Shown: positions 30,656 through 40,946 of the stretch, in pieces
How positions within the stretch are numbered: position 1 is the first letter of the stretch
How the letters are laid out: each line of letters opens with the position of its first letter
Source: Ruminococcus bromii
GTDB taxonomy: Bacteria; Bacillota; Clostridia; Oscillospirales; Acutalibacteraceae
Length of the DNA stretch: 64,000 nt
Direction: 5' to 3'
Assembly (NCBI RefSeq): GCF_002834225.1
Contig: NZ_NNSR01000069.1
Span: 1 to 64,000 of the forward strand
Notes under the pieces: model-generated
What the model was told of the DNA's origin: nothing
Databases searched by the model: none
Seen by the model: the letters and a program-made list of their open reading frames with translations, nothing else
Program-made: the position numbers and the translations under genes

Positions 30656-30752
30656 TATCACTTGACGAAATCAATAGGGAAATAGAAAAATGTAAATAAA
30701 AACCACAAAACCGTGCAAAACTGATTTTTGTTTTGTGCGGTTTTGTTTTTTT
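30656..30752 (+). ncRNA. Candidate orphan small RNA
   Basis: In the 507-bp gap between azlC and the kinase gene, TTGATT (30621-30626), 17 bp, TATAAT (30644-30649) predicts a start near 30656. About 90 bases later a terminator stem ACAAAACCG (30705-30713) / CGGTTTTGT (30738-30746) is followed by TTTTTT. No credible frame lies between, so this is a candidate small RNA of about 95 bases. The rest of the gap (30414-30620, 30753-30920) shows nothing clear. Confidence 0.5.
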
Positions 30753-30920
30753 CAAAAACGCAGTGCAAACGCAATTAATTAAAATATTTTCACAATTTAG
30801 CAATATTTTTTCAAATTCTATAGATTTCTTCTTCAAAATGTTGTATAATTTTTATGTTTAAGTACCTGTATAAAACTGTACATTATGTTGAAACAGGTGT
30901 TTTGAAAGTGAGTGAGAATT

Positions 30921-31319
30921 ATGCCAATCGTTTGCGTTGATGCCGTTAAGGAAAATCTGCCGAATGTTATAGAATTTGTGACAAAAATGCTTGGTAAAAA
31001 TGCAGACGGTAAGCTTGTTTTTGAGCTTGAACTGATTTGCGAGGAAGTGTTTGTAAACATCTGCAACTATGCTTACGGTGAAAATGTCGGCAAGGCTGAA
31101 ATTGAAGCTTGCAAACTTTCAGACTGCATTGTTGTAAAATTCATTGACAGCGGAAAAAAATTCAATCCGCTTGAAATTGCAGAGCCGAACATTCACGCTC
31201 CGCTTGAGGAACGAAGCATCGGCGGTCTGGGAATTTTCATGACAAAGAAACTTTCCGACACTCTTTCCTATGAAAGATCAAACGGCAAAAACATTTTTAC
31301 AATTACAAAGAATTTCTAA
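30921..31319 (+). CDS. RsbW-like anti-sigma serine kinase
   Basis: A 132-residue HATPase of the RsbW/SpoIIAB group: ELELICEEVFVNICNYAYGE is the N box, VKFIDSGKKFNPLEI the G1 region and GGLGIFMTKKLSD the G2 lid. Such kinases bind or phosphorylate STAS antagonists in partner-switching control. A STAS gene follows 167 bp downstream. The ATG at 30921 is preferred over the GTG at 30912. Confidence 0.88.
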   Translation: MPIVCVDAVKENLPNVIEFVTKMLGKNADGKLVFELELICEEVFVNICNYAYGENVGKAEIEACKLSDCIVVKFIDSGKKFNPLEIAEPNIHAPLEERSIGGLGIFMTKKLSDTLSYERSNGKNIFTITKNF

Positions 31320-31403
31320 TTTAAAGAATCAATTATTCATCACTCAAAATTCAAAACCGAATAATACAATGTTTCCAAAATCAGGTTATAATAATCCGAT
31401 TGT

Positions 31404-31434
31404 CAGTATTTTGTCACGGTATTGACACTATAAT
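31404..31434 (+). promoter_or_regulatory. Possible promoter with three related repeats
   Basis: Three similar units, TTGTCAGTAT, TTGTCACGGTAT and TTGACACTAT, stand head to tail before the STAS gene; the last contains a TATAAT (31429-31434). The middle and last also form TGTCA-cggtat-TGACA. No correctly spaced -35 accompanies the TATAAT, so an activator or alternative sigma factor is possible. Confidence 0.3.
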
Positions 31435-31486
31435 GGAAATGTTGAACGATTGAAATTAAGAATAAAATTTATTGGAGGAACTAACT

Positions 31487-31795
31487 ATGGAAATCAATAA
31501 GGCTATAAGCAATCAGAATGTTATTATCACACTCAAGGGCCGTCTTGACACAATGACAGCACCGCAGCTTGATGACGAGGCAAAGAGCATCGATTTTGAC
31601 GAGGTTGAAACCGTAACACTTAACCTTAAAGACCTTGAGTACATTTCAAGCTCGGGACTGAGGGTTATTCTTGCACTTTATAAAAACCTAAAAAGCAAAG
31701 GCGGAAATCTTAAAATTGTCAATGTAAGCAACACAATTATGGAGCTGTTCTCAATGACAGGGATGGCTGACTACCTTGACATTAAGCAGGGATAA
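31487..31795 (+). CDS. STAS-domain anti-sigma factor antagonist
   Basis: 102 residues with the SpoIIAA/RsbV fold: VIITLKGRLDTMTAPQLDDE and NLKDLEYISSSGLRVILALYK. The conserved serine in YISSSGLR is the usual phospho-acceptor. GGAGGA stands 7 bases before the chosen ATG. Together with the kinase upstream and the MATE-kinase fusion downstream it forms a partner-switch module attached to the NRPS genes. Confidence 0.92.
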   Translation: MEINKAISNQNVIITLKGRLDTMTAPQLDDEAKSIDFDEVETVTLNLKDLEYISSSGLRVILALYKNLKSKGGNLKIVNVSNTIMELFSMTGMADYLDIKQG

Positions 31796-31804
31796 GGAGT
31801 TAAA

Positions 31805-33565
31805 ATGAGCAGTACCGTACTTGGCAGAAATGCCGTTACCGTCAACAAAAAATATACGGAATATTTTCTTCCTACAGTTCTGACGGCTATGGCAACAAAC
31901 ATTGCGATGATTGTTGACTCGATTATTGCAGGTAATCTTCTGGGGCAAAACTCACTTGCGGCAATCAACCTTATGTCCCCTATTTCGCAGTTATATTTTT
32001 CGATTACTATTCTTTTCGGACTCGGTGCGTCCTCGATAATTTCATTTGCAAAGGGCAGGCGTGACGAAAAGCAGGCTAACCGTGTTTTTACTTCTACATT
32101 TATTGTACTTATCGCACTCAGCGTAATTTTTATTGCAATTCAGCTGCCGCTTGCCGACTCGATAAGCTCGTTGCTTACAAAGGACGCAGAGCTTAAATCG
32201 CTGTTGTATCAATACTATGTTCCGTTCATAATCGGCACACCGATTTACCTTTTGCTCATGTGTTCAATTCACTTTGTAAGAGCAGACGCAAGACCTGCGT
32301 TTGCATCAAACATTGTAATTGTGGCAAATGCCGTAAATCTCGGACTTGACTTCCTGTTTATGGGGGCTTTCAAAATGGGCATTGCAGGCTCGTCAATTGC
32401 GACCGTAACAGGCTATGCGGTAGGGTTTGTGATGATGTCAACACACTTCATCATGAAGAAAAGCACATTGCACTTTGACTTTTCAATTCTCAGAAATCCC
32501 GTTCAGTTCTTTAAGTTTCTCGGAAAAATGGTTACAATCGGACTTTCGGGAGCATTAGGTACAATGCTGATAACAGTTAAAATGCTGTTTTTAAACACAA
32601 TTATTCAGAGCATAGGCGGAAGTGCGGGTATGGTTTCATATTCGGTATGCTCGTCAAGCCAAATTTTTATGTCAATGTTCATCACTGGCGCAAGTCAGAC
32701 AATGATTCCTATTATCGGGGTTTGTCTTGGTGAAAAGGACTATGACGGTGTGCGCTATGCATTCCGCAGAGCCGCAAGGGTGCTTGCTGTTTCAAGCGTT
32801 GTAATTATGCTTTTCATCTGTATCGAGCCTGAACCGATAATTAAATTTTTCGGAATTACTTCACCCACAGACATTGCAAACACAGTTCCGGCAATGAGAA
32901 TCAACGCATTGTCATTTCCCGGACTTTCATTCTCGTTTTTGTTGCTTTACTACTATATGGCAACGCAGAAAAGGGCTATTTCTACTGCAATTTCAATCAT
33001 CAACGGAATCGTCATACTCATTCCGTCAGCTTTAATTCTCGGCAAATTTTTCGGCATCACGGGCGTATGGTATTCACTCGTGGTTGCACAGGTGGGAACA
33101 CTTGTAGTTGTGTATTTTATTGACCTTGCCGAAAAGAGAAAATCGGGCGGAAAGTATAAAAACTTTTACCTTCTTGAAGAAACAGAGGACAACGAGCTTC
33201 TTGCCCTTTCGTTCAAAGGAACAAAAGAAAATGCGGCAGGCGTTTCGCTCTACCTCTCCTCTTTTCTTTCAAAAAACGGAATTGAAGAAAGCCGTGCAAA
33301 CAGGATTGCAGTTGCCGTTGAAGAAATGGCTGCAAACTGCGCTGAAAGAATGGAAGGCAAAAAGAAGTTTGCAGACATCGACATCAGAATTTTTGCCGAT
33401 AAAAAAGAAACCATTATTTCTGTTCGTGACAACGGTGACGAATTTGATCCGCTCAATGACGATAAGGAATTTGAGATGAGTCCTCTCACAGTTGTGAAGG
33501 CGATTTCGGATAAGGTTGAATATTCAAGGGCGCTTGGTTTCAACCGCACAATAATTAAACTTTAA
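31805..33565 (+). CDS. MATE transporter fused to RsbW-like kinase domain
   Basis: 586 residues. Residues about 1-445 are a twelve-helix MATE carrier (STIITAS-type first helix replaced by FLPTVLTAMATNIAMIVDSI, then GNLLGQNSLAAINLMSP). Residues about 455-586 are a cytoplasmic HATPase domain: VAVEEMAANCAERM (N box), ISVRDNGDEFDPLND (G1) and a C terminus AISDKVEYSRALGFNRTIIKL. The TAAGGAG RBS is clear and the gene sits 9 bp after STAS and 18 bp before the NRPS, so it is a likely exporter of the NRPS product with built-in signalling (inference). Confidence 0.9.
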   Translation: MSSTVLGRNAVTVNKKYTEYFLPTVLTAMATNIAMIVDSIIAGNLLGQNSLAAINLMSPISQLYFSITILFGLGASSIISFAKGRRDEKQANRVFTSTFIVLIALSVIFIAIQLPLADSISSLLTKDAELKSLLYQYYVPFIIGTPIYLLLMCSIHFVRADARPAFASNIVIVANAVNLGLDFLFMGAFKMGIAGSSIATVTGYAVGFVMMSTHFIMKKSTLHFDFSILRNPVQFFKFLGKMVTIGLSGALGTMLITVKMLFLNTIIQSIGGSAGMVSYSVCSSSQIFMSMFITGASQTMIPIIGVCLGEKDYDGVRYAFRRAARVLAVSSVVIMLFICIEPEPIIKFFGITSPTDIANTVPAMRINALSFPGLSFSFLLLYYYMATQKRAISTAISIINGIVILIPSALILGKFFGITGVWYSLVVAQVGTLVVVYFIDLAEKRKSGGKYKNFYLLEETEDNELLALSFKGTKENAAGVSLYLSSFLSKNGIEESRANRIAVAVEEMAANCAERMEGKKKFADIDIRIFADKKETIISVRDNGDEFDPLNDDKEFEMSPLTVVKAISDKVEYSRALGFNRTIIKL

Positions 33566-33583
33566 CAAACGGAGTCGAATATT

Positions 33584-36500
33584 ATGAGTAATTTAATCAA
33601 CTTGCTTGATACATACAAAGGTGAAAAGCGAGAGCTTTATCCGCTTACACCGAGCCAGATGGGTGTTTATCTTTCGTGTATGCACAACCCAAAAGGCACA
33701 ATGTACAACATTCCCTGCACCTATGTTTTTGACAAGGGCAGTCTTGATACCGACAGACTGATAAATGCCGTAAGAAAAACTGTTGACAATCACCCTATTA
33801 TGAAAATTTTCATTGACAATTCAACAGGAAGTCCGATGATGAAACTTCGTGACAGCGTTGATTTTGACATTCCTGTTATACAGGTTGACAATCTTGAACA
33901 GGCAGGCAAAGATTTTGTCAAGCCGTTTGAACTTGAAAAAGACATTCTGTTCAGATTTGCAGTTTTTGAATGCGGTGACAAATCTATGTTTGCAATGGAT
34001 CTTCACCACATAATATCTGACGGCACATCTGTTTCTGTTATCTGCAATGACATTGCGCTTGCATATAACGGAAAAGAGCTTGAACCCGAAAAGTTTTCTC
34101 AACTTGATCTTTCTGTTTTTGAAGAAAAGCTTGAAGAAACCGAAGATTATAAAAAGTCAAAGGAATATTACGATAACATCTTTTCTGCAGTTGAATCAAA
34201 AACAGAAATCACGGAAGATTTTGCAGAGAATTCAGAGGTTGAGGATAAACCGAACGGTTCTTTTGAATTATCCACGAACGAAAAATTCTCCGTTGAGGAT
34301 GTTCGCAATTTTGCCTTAGCAAACCAAATTACACCGTACACTGTTTTCCTCGGTGCATATGAATACGCAGTTGCAAAGTTTACGAATCAGAGTGAAACAA
34401 CGGTTTGCACAGTTACCCACGGAAGATTTAACAAGCGACTTAAAAACACAGTCGGCATGATGGTTCGCACACTTCCTATCCACGCAAATATTGACGAAGA
34501 AGATACAGTTTCGGACTACCTCAAAAAAATACGCAGGAATATAAAGGAAACAGTTGCAAACGACTGGTATCCGTTCATGAAACTTGCATCTGACTATGAC
34601 CTCTCTGCCGACATTATGCTTGCCTATCAGGCTGACATATTCAACACCTTTAAAATAGGCGGTCAGACTCTAAAATTAAAACTTGTTCCGTTAAAAAGTG
34701 CCATTTCAAAATTGAATGTTATGGTATTTGAATCAGAAACAGATTTTGAATTGCGTTTTGAGTACAGAAACGATTTATTTAAAGAGGAAACTATTCGTTC
34801 GTTTGCCGACAGCTTTTTAAAGATTGTTGAGCAGTTTCTTAAAAAATCCAAACTCTGCGAAGTTGAGCTTGTAAACGAAAATCAGCTTGCAGAGCTTGAC
34901 AACTTCAACAAAACGGAATTTCCGTTTGACGACAGCAAAACCGTTGTTGATTTGTTTGAGGAGCAATGCAAAAAAACTCCCGACAAAACAGCGGTTGTAT
35001 ATAAAGAAAAGAAGTTCACCTACGCTGAAATTGATGAGATTACAAACCGAATTGCAGGTTATGTTCACTCAAAGGGTATCGGTAAAGAAGAGGTTGTTTC
35101 AATTCTGATTCCGAGATGCGAATATATGCCGATTGCGTCAATCGGTGTGCTGAAATCTGGAGCGGCATATCAACCGCTTGATCCGTCATATCCGCCCGAA
35201 AGACTTCAGTTTATGATTAAGGACGCAAACGCAAAGCTTCTTATTGCGGACGAAAATCTGCTTGAGCTTTTGCCCGATTACAGCGGTGATGTTCTTCTTA
35301 CAAAGGATATTCCGAATCTTCCGAAATCGGATGCCGAAATTACAAAACCGTCCCCCGATGATTTGTTTATACTTATCTATACATCGGGTTCAACAGGCAC
35401 TCCAAAGGGCGCAATGCTTGAACACAAAAATGTGCGTTCATTCTGCGATTTTCATATCAGAAACTCTGACATTGACGAACACAGCGTTGTTTCGGCATAT
35501 GCAAGCTACGGTTTTGACGCCTGCCTCAGTGAAATGTATCCTGCGCTTATCGGCGGTGCCGAGCTTCACATTATTGAGGAGGACATCAGACTTGACCTTG
35601 TAAGGCTGAACAGATATTTTGAAGATAACGGAATCACCCACGCATTTATGACAACACAGGTTGCAAGACAGTTTGCAACCGAAATTAACAACCACTCGCT
35701 CAAATATCTTCTTACGGGCGGTGAACGGCTTGTTCCCCTTGAACCGCCAAAGAATTTTGAACTCATAAACGGTTACGGTCCGACAGAATGTACGGTTTAC
35801 ATCACATCACAACCCGTTGACAAACTCTATCACAGAATTCCTGTCGGCAAGGCGCTTGACAATATCAAGCTTTATGTAACAGACAAATACGGCAGACGGC
35901 TTCCGACAGGGGCTTTGGGCGAGCTCTGTGTATCAGGTCAGCAGGTTTCAAGAGGTTATCTTAACCGTCCCGAACAGACTGCAAAGGCATACGAAAAGAA
36001 CCCGTATTGCAATGAAAACGGTTACGAAAGGCTTTATCACACAGGCGACATTGTTCGCCTTACAGATGAGGGCAAGGTTGATTTTATCGGACGAAATGAC
36101 GGTCAGGTTAAAATCAGAGGATTCCGCATTGAGCTTTCCGAGGTTGACAAGATTATCCGCAAATATGACGGCATTACAAACACAGCTGTAATAGCAAGAA
36201 AGCTTGATGGCGGCGGACAATGCATTAACGCATACATTGTTGCCGACAGAAAAATTGACATTCAAAAGCTCAACGAATTTATTCTTGAACACAAGCCGCC
36301 GTATATGGTACCCGCCGCTACGATGCAGATTGACAAAATTCCGCTCAATGTAAACGGCAAGGTTGACAAGCGCAAGCTTCCCGAAATCAAGGCAGAATCT
36401 TCAAAAAAGAAAAATTCCGCTCCGAGGGAACTAACATTCCTTGAAAAGAAAATTGCCGCAATTATCGAAAGGATTATCGGACACAGCGATTTTGATATTT

Positions 36501-39500
36501 CCGAAAATCTCATCAACGCAGGTATGACCTCGCTTTCGGTTATCAAGCTTGCAGTTGAACTCAACAAGGCATTCGGCTTTGAGGCACAGGTTAAAAAGAT
36601 GATGAAGGGCTGTTCGGTTCTTTCGATTGAGGACGAACTTCAGGAGTTTATGTTCAGCGGTACGGCAAATCCGCAAACTGTCAAAAAAGAAGAAAAGAAA
36701 GAACACAAGGCTCTCTATCCCCTTTCAAAAACTCAGCTCGGCGTGTATATTGACTGTATGAAAAATCCGTACAGCACACTTTACAATATTCCGTCAATTC
36801 TCACATTTTCAAAATCAGTCGATGCACAAAAGCTTGCCGACTGCGTTGTAAAGGTAATCAAGGCTCACCCATATATTATGACTCACCTTTCACTTGAAAA
36901 CGATGATATTGAGCAGGCATATGTTGACTCTGCAAAACCGAATGTTCCCGTTGAAAAGCTTACGGAAGAACAGCTTGAAGCCTACAAAAAGGATTTTGTA
37001 AAACCGCACAATCTTATGAAAGCACCGCTGTTCAGAATCTCGGTTGCAGAAACCGAAAAGGCGGTATATCTGCTTTCGGATTTCCACCACCTTATCTTTG
37101 ACGGTGCGTCCGTTGCACTTTTCTTTGAACAGCTTAAAACGCTGTACGAAGGAGGTAATATTGAGCCTGAAAGCTACACCTACTTTGATTATGCAGAGAA
37201 TGAAATTAAGGCTGAAAGCAGTGATGAATTTAGAAATGCTGAAAAATTCTTCGACAATATGATGAAGGATTTTGACTCTGCAAGCGAAATTACAGCAGAC
37301 CTCAGAGGTCATGCAGAGGACGGTGCTCTTGCATCTCAGGCAGTTCCCGTTGATATGGCAAGGGTTGAAAACTTCTGTTCACAGCACGGAATCACTCCAG
37401 CCCACCTTTTCCTTGCCGGCGCATTCTACGCTGTTTCAAGATTTGTAAACAGCAGAAATGTTTACATCAGCACAATCAGCAACGGCAGAAGCGATATGCG
37501 GCTTACAAACAGCTTTGGTATGTTTGTAAAAACTCTTGCGCTCGGCATTGAAATTGAGGACATCACCTCACTTGAATTTGTTGAAAAAAGCAAAGCTGTT
37601 TTCACGGATTCAATTGAAAATGAAATTTACCCCTACGCACAGCTTTGTGCAAAATACGGCTATGCACCGAACATTATGTACGAATATCAGCTTGGTGTTG
37701 TTGATAACCTTGAAATTGACGGCAAAGCTGTTGACCGTGATTACCTTGAAATGAATACTGCAAAGTTTAAAACAGCCGTTCACATTGAGGATTACAGGGG
37801 CAAGCCGAGCATTGTGGTTCAGTACAATGATGCACTTTACAGCGGTGAGCTTATGAGAACGCTTGCAAAATCCGTTCTCTGCGCTGTTGAACATATTATT
37901 GAAAATCCAAACGGCAAAATCAGAAAGGTTTCACTCCTTGACAACGCCGCAATTGCACAGCTTGAAAACTTTAAGTCAACAGAAATTGCTCCCGTTAAGA
38001 CAAAACTTCTTCACAAAATGTTTGAAGAACAGGTTGCAAAAACTCCCGACAGAATTGCTCTTTCGGCTTGTGACGGTAAACTAACCTATAAAGAGCTTGA
38101 CCGTCTTGCAAATATCACGGCAAACTCACTCATTGAAAAAGGTCTTGAAAAGGGCGGAAAGGTTCTTATTCTGCTTGAAAGAACCTCAAAATTCCTCATA
38201 TCACTTCTCGGCATTCTCAAGGCAGGCGGTGCGTTTATTCCGTCATGTCCCGACTATCCGAAGGAGCGAATCGACAGTATTATTGAGGACAGCGACGCAG
38301 ACTTTGTAATTACCGAGGGCGAACTGCTCAATAAATATGACCTCACGGTTGATGTTTCAAAACTTCTTTCGGGCAATAATGATGAAGACCCGAATGTTGA
38401 TATACAGCCTGACGACCTTGCGTACCTCATCTACACCTCGGGTTCAACAGGCAAGCCAAAGGGCGTTATGCTCCGCCACATAGGCATTGCAAACTACCTT
38501 GAATACAGCGACTCAAACATTCAGGTTAAAGAAGTTGTTGACAACTGTCACGCATACGGCTCTGTAACTACGATCAGCTTTGATATGTCGCTAAAGGAAA
38601 CCATGCTGTCACTCTGCAACGGTCTTACACTCGTTTTTGCAAGCGATGAACAGACGGTAAACCCATTGTCACTTGCGGAATTTTTTAAAGAAAACAATGT
38701 TGATGCGTTCAACTCTACACCGTCACGACTTTTGCAGTATATGGAGCTTGACGAATTTGCAGAAGCAATGGCAAACTGCAAGGTTATACTATCAGGCGGT
38801 GAAAAATATCCCGACAAGCTGTTAAGGATACTGCGTGAAAAAACGAACGCAATAATAATCAACACCTACGGTCCGACTGAAATCACGGTTTCTTCAAACG
38901 CAAAAAATCTTACGAATGCAGACGAAATTTCAATCGGCAGGCCGTTACGCAACTACACGGAATATATCGTTGACTCAGACAACAATCTCCTTCCAATCGG
39001 AGTTGTGGGTGAGCTTCTCATTCAGGGATGCGGTGTTGCACTCGGCTACAACAAACTTCCCGAACAGACTGCAAAGGCATTCATCGAATTTAACGGTGAA
39101 CGCACCTACCGTTCGGGTGACTATGCAAAATGGACAACAGACGGCGATGTTATTATTCTCGGCAGAACAGACAATCAGGTTAAGCTGAGAGGATTAAGAA
39201 TTGAACTCGGCGAAATTGAAAAGTGTCTGACCGCAGTTGACGGCATTAAGAGCGGAATTGCTCTCATCAGAAAGGTCGGCAAGGCTGACGCAATCTGCGT
39301 TTACTATACAGCCGACAGACAGCTTGATCCCGATGAAATCAAGTCAGAGCTTGCAAAATCTCTCACGGATTATATGGTTCCGAGTGCGTATGTTCAGCTT
39401 GACGAAATGCCTCTCACACCAAACGGCAAGGTCAACACAAAGGTTCTTCCCGAGCCTAAAAGCAACAAATCCGAAAGCGGTCGGTTGCCGAAGAATGAAA

Positions 39501-40915
39501 TTGAAAAAACATTCTGCGACATCTTTGCAGAAATTCTTGAACTTGACAATGTTTTTGCAGACGATAACTTCTTTGACCTCGGCGGAACATCGCTTACAGC
39601 AACAAGAATTGTAATCTCCGCATCAAAGAAAAACATTGAGGTTGCATACAGCGACATATTTGCAAATCCTACTCCGCAGACTCTTGCAAAATTTGTGAGC
39701 AAGGATGATTCAGCCGAAGACGACCTTGAAAATCTTTCGGACTACGATTATACAAATATCAATAAAGTTCTTGAAAAGAATAATATTGATACATTCAAAA
39801 ACGGTGAGCTTCAAAAACTCGGCAATGTTCTTCTGACAGGCTCTGCCGGCTTCCTCGGAGTACACATTCTCTACGAACTTCTTCACAAGTATAACGGCAA
39901 GGTTTACTGCATGATTCGTGACAAGAACAACAATCCTGCCGAAAACAGAATGAACTCAATCTACTATTACTACTTTGAAGAAAGTCTGAAAGAAAAATAT
40001 CCCGACAGAGTTACCGTTATCAGCGGTGATGTTACAAGCCGTGAATCATTCGATAAATTTATTGACAAGGACATTAACACGGTCATCAACTGTGCCGCAA
40101 ATGTTAAGCACTTTTCAAAGGGTACAGACATTGAAGATGTAAACCTTTACGGTACTCTCAATGTACTTGACTTCTGCAAAAAGGCTAATGCAAGGCTTGT
40201 TCATGTGTCAACAATGAGCGTAGGCGGTATGTTTGTGGGCGAACAAGGTTCTGTTGACAAGCTCAAAGAAAATCAACTTTACTTTGGTCAGCATGAGGGT
40301 TCAAAGTACACCCTGTCAAAATTCCTTGCTGAAAGAGCGATTCTTGAAGAGGTTTCAAAGGGCTTCAACGCAAAGATTATGCGTGTAGGCACACTTGCCG
40401 CAAGAAACAGCGACGGTGAATATCAGATCAATTTCACCACCAACACATTTATGGGCAGACTCAAATCTACGCTCCTTATCGGCAAATATCCGTATGAGGC
40501 AATGGAAATGCCGTTTGAGCTTTCTCCGATTGATTTTGTGGCAAAGGCAATTCTTCTGCTTGCACAGGCTCCGAAGGATTGCACCGTGTTCCATCCGTTC
40601 AATAACCACACTCTCATTATGGGCGACCTCTACACCGAGATGAACAAAATCGGACTTCATTCACAGGGTGCAGAGTATGAGGAATATATGATTGCACTTG
40701 ACAGAGCCGAGCAGGATCCTGAAAAAGCAAAGATTCTTTCAAGTATGATTGCATATCAGAATATGGCTCACGGTCAAAAGACATTTACAGTCGGCAAGAA
40801 CAACGCATACACAATGCAGGTTCTTTACAGAATGGGATTTGTGTGGCCCGTTACCTCGCTTGACTATATGAAACGATTCATCAACGCATTAAGAGGTCTT
40901 GGCTTCTTCGATTAA
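33584..40915 (+). CDS. Dimodular NRPS with terminal reductase (C-A-T-C-A-T-R)
   Basis: 2,443 residues. C1: HHIISDG at 141-147. A1: about 450-930, core LIYTSGSTGTPKG near 596, ending NGKVDKRKLPE. T1: phosphopantetheine Ser near 980 in INAGMTSLSVIKL. C2: HHLIFDG at 1168-1174. A2: about 1474-1900, core YTSGSTGKPKG near 1616. T2: Ser near 2001 in FFDLGGTSLTA. R: from about 2080, NAD(P) loop LTGSAGFLG, catalytic YTLSK near 2241. The layout predicts an N-acyl or free dipeptide released as an aldehyde, which can cyclise to a pyrazinone; gut Clostridia NRPS of this layout are known to do this. A starter C domain suggests an acylated or unusual start. By hand alignment to GrsA numbering, specificity residues begin D-A-S-Q (A1) and D-M-K-S (A2); I assign no substrate. 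No PPTase is in the window. Confidence 0.94.
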   Translation: MSNLINLLDTYKGEKRELYPLTPSQMGVYLSCMHNPKGTMYNIPCTYVFDKGSLDTDRLINAVRKTVDNHPIMKIFIDNSTGSPMMKLRDSVDFDIPVIQVDNLEQAGKDFVKPFELEKDILFRFAVFECGDKSMFAMDLHHIISDGTSVSVICNDIALAYNGKELEPEKFSQLDLSVFEEKLEETEDYKKSKEYYDNIFSAVESKTEITEDFAENSEVEDKPNGSFELSTNEKFSVEDVRNFALANQITPYTVFLGAYEYAVAKFTNQSETTVCTVTHGRFNKRLKNTVGMMVRTLPIHANIDEEDTVSDYLKKIRRNIKETVANDWYPFMKLASDYDLSADIMLAYQADIFNTFKIGGQTLKLKLVPLKSAISKLNVMVFESETDFELRFEYRNDLFKEETIRSFADSFLKIVEQFLKKSKLCEVELVNENQLAELDNFNKTEFPFDDSKTVVDLFEEQCKKTPDKTAVVYKEKKFTYAEIDEITNRIAGYVHSKGIGKEEVVSILIPRCEYMPIASIGVLKSGAAYQPLDPSYPPERLQFMIKDANAKLLIADENLLELLPDYSGDVLLTKDIPNLPKSDAEITKPSPDDLFILIYTSGSTGTPKGAMLEHKNVRSFCDFHIRNSDIDEHSVVSAYASYGFDACLSEMYPALIGGAELHIIEEDIRLDLVRLNRYFEDNGITHAFMTTQVARQFATEINNHSLKYLLTGGERLVPLEPPKNFELINGYGPTECTVYITSQPVDKLYHRIPVGKALDNIKLYVTDKYGRRLPTGALGELCVSGQQVSRGYLNRPEQTAKAYEKNPYCNENGYERLYHTGDIVRLTDEGKVDFIGRNDGQVKIRGFRIELSEVDKIIRKYDGITNTAVIARKLDGGGQCINAYIVADRKIDIQKLNEFILEHKPPYMVPAATMQIDKIPLNVNGKVDKRKLPEIKAESSKKKNSAPRELTFLEKKIAAIIERIIGHSDFDISENLINAGMTSLSVIKLAVELNKAFGFEAQVKKMMKGCSVLSIEDELQEFMFSGTANPQTVKKEEKKEHKALYPLSKTQLGVYIDCMKNPYSTLYNIPSILTFSKSVDAQKLADCVVKVIKAHPYIMTHLSLENDDIEQAYVDSAKPNVPVEKLTEEQLEAYKKDFVKPHNLMKAPLFRISVAETEKAVYLLSDFHHLIFDGASVALFFEQLKTLYEGGNIEPESYTYFDYAENEIKAESSDEFRNAEKFFDNMMKDFDSASEITADLRGHAEDGALASQAVPVDMARVENFCSQHGITPAHLFLAGAFYAVSRFVNSRNVYISTISNGRSDMRLTNSFGMFVKTLALGIEIEDITSLEFVEKSKAVFTDSIENEIYPYAQLCAKYGYAPNIMYEYQLGVVDNLEIDGKAVDRDYLEMNTAKFKTAVHIEDYRGKPSIVVQYNDALYSGELMRTLAKSVLCAVEHIIENPNGKIRKVSLLDNAAIAQLENFKSTEIAPVKTKLLHKMFEEQVAKTPDRIALSACDGKLTYKELDRLANITANSLIEKGLEKGGKVLILLERTSKFLISLLGILKAGGAFIPSCPDYPKERIDSIIEDSDADFVITEGELLNKYDLTVDVSKLLSGNNDEDPNVDIQPDDLAYLIYTSGSTGKPKGVMLRHIGIANYLEYSDSNIQVKEVVDNCHAYGSVTTISFDMSLKETMLSLCNGLTLVFASDEQTVNPLSLAEFFKENNVDAFNSTPSRLLQYMELDEFAEAMANCKVILSGGEKYPDKLLRILREKTNAIIINTYGPTEITVSSNAKNLTNADEISIGRPLRNYTEYIVDSDNNLLPIGVVGELLIQGCGVALGYNKLPEQTAKAFIEFNGERTYRSGDYAKWTTDGDVIILGRTDNQVKLRGLRIELGEIEKCLTAVDGIKSGIALIRKVGKADAICVYYTADRQLDPDEIKSELAKSLTDYMVPSAYVQLDEMPLTPNGKVNTKVLPEPKSNKSESGRLPKNEIEKTFCDIFAEILELDNVFADDNFFDLGGTSLTATRIVISASKKNIEVAYSDIFANPTPQTLAKFVSKDDSAEDDLENLSDYDYTNINKVLEKNNIDTFKNGELQKLGNVLLTGSAGFLGVHILYELLHKYNGKVYCMIRDKNNNPAENRMNSIYYYYFEESLKEKYPDRVTVISGDVTSRESFDKFIDKDINTVINCAANVKHFSKGTDIEDVNLYGTLNVLDFCKKANARLVHVSTMSVGGMFVGEQGSVDKLKENQLYFGQHEGSKYTLSKFLAERAILEEVSKGFNAKIMRVGTLAARNSDGEYQINFTTNTFMGRLKSTLLIGKYPYEAMEMPFELSPIDFVAKAILLLAQAPKDCTVFHPFNNHTLIMGDLYTEMNKIGLHSQGAEYEEYMIALDRAEQDPEKAKILSSMIAYQNMAHGQKTFTVGKNNAYTMQVLYRMGFVWPVTSLDYMKRFINALRGLGFFD

Positions 40916-40946
40916 TAATACAACATCAAGTCATAATAAAAGGCAC

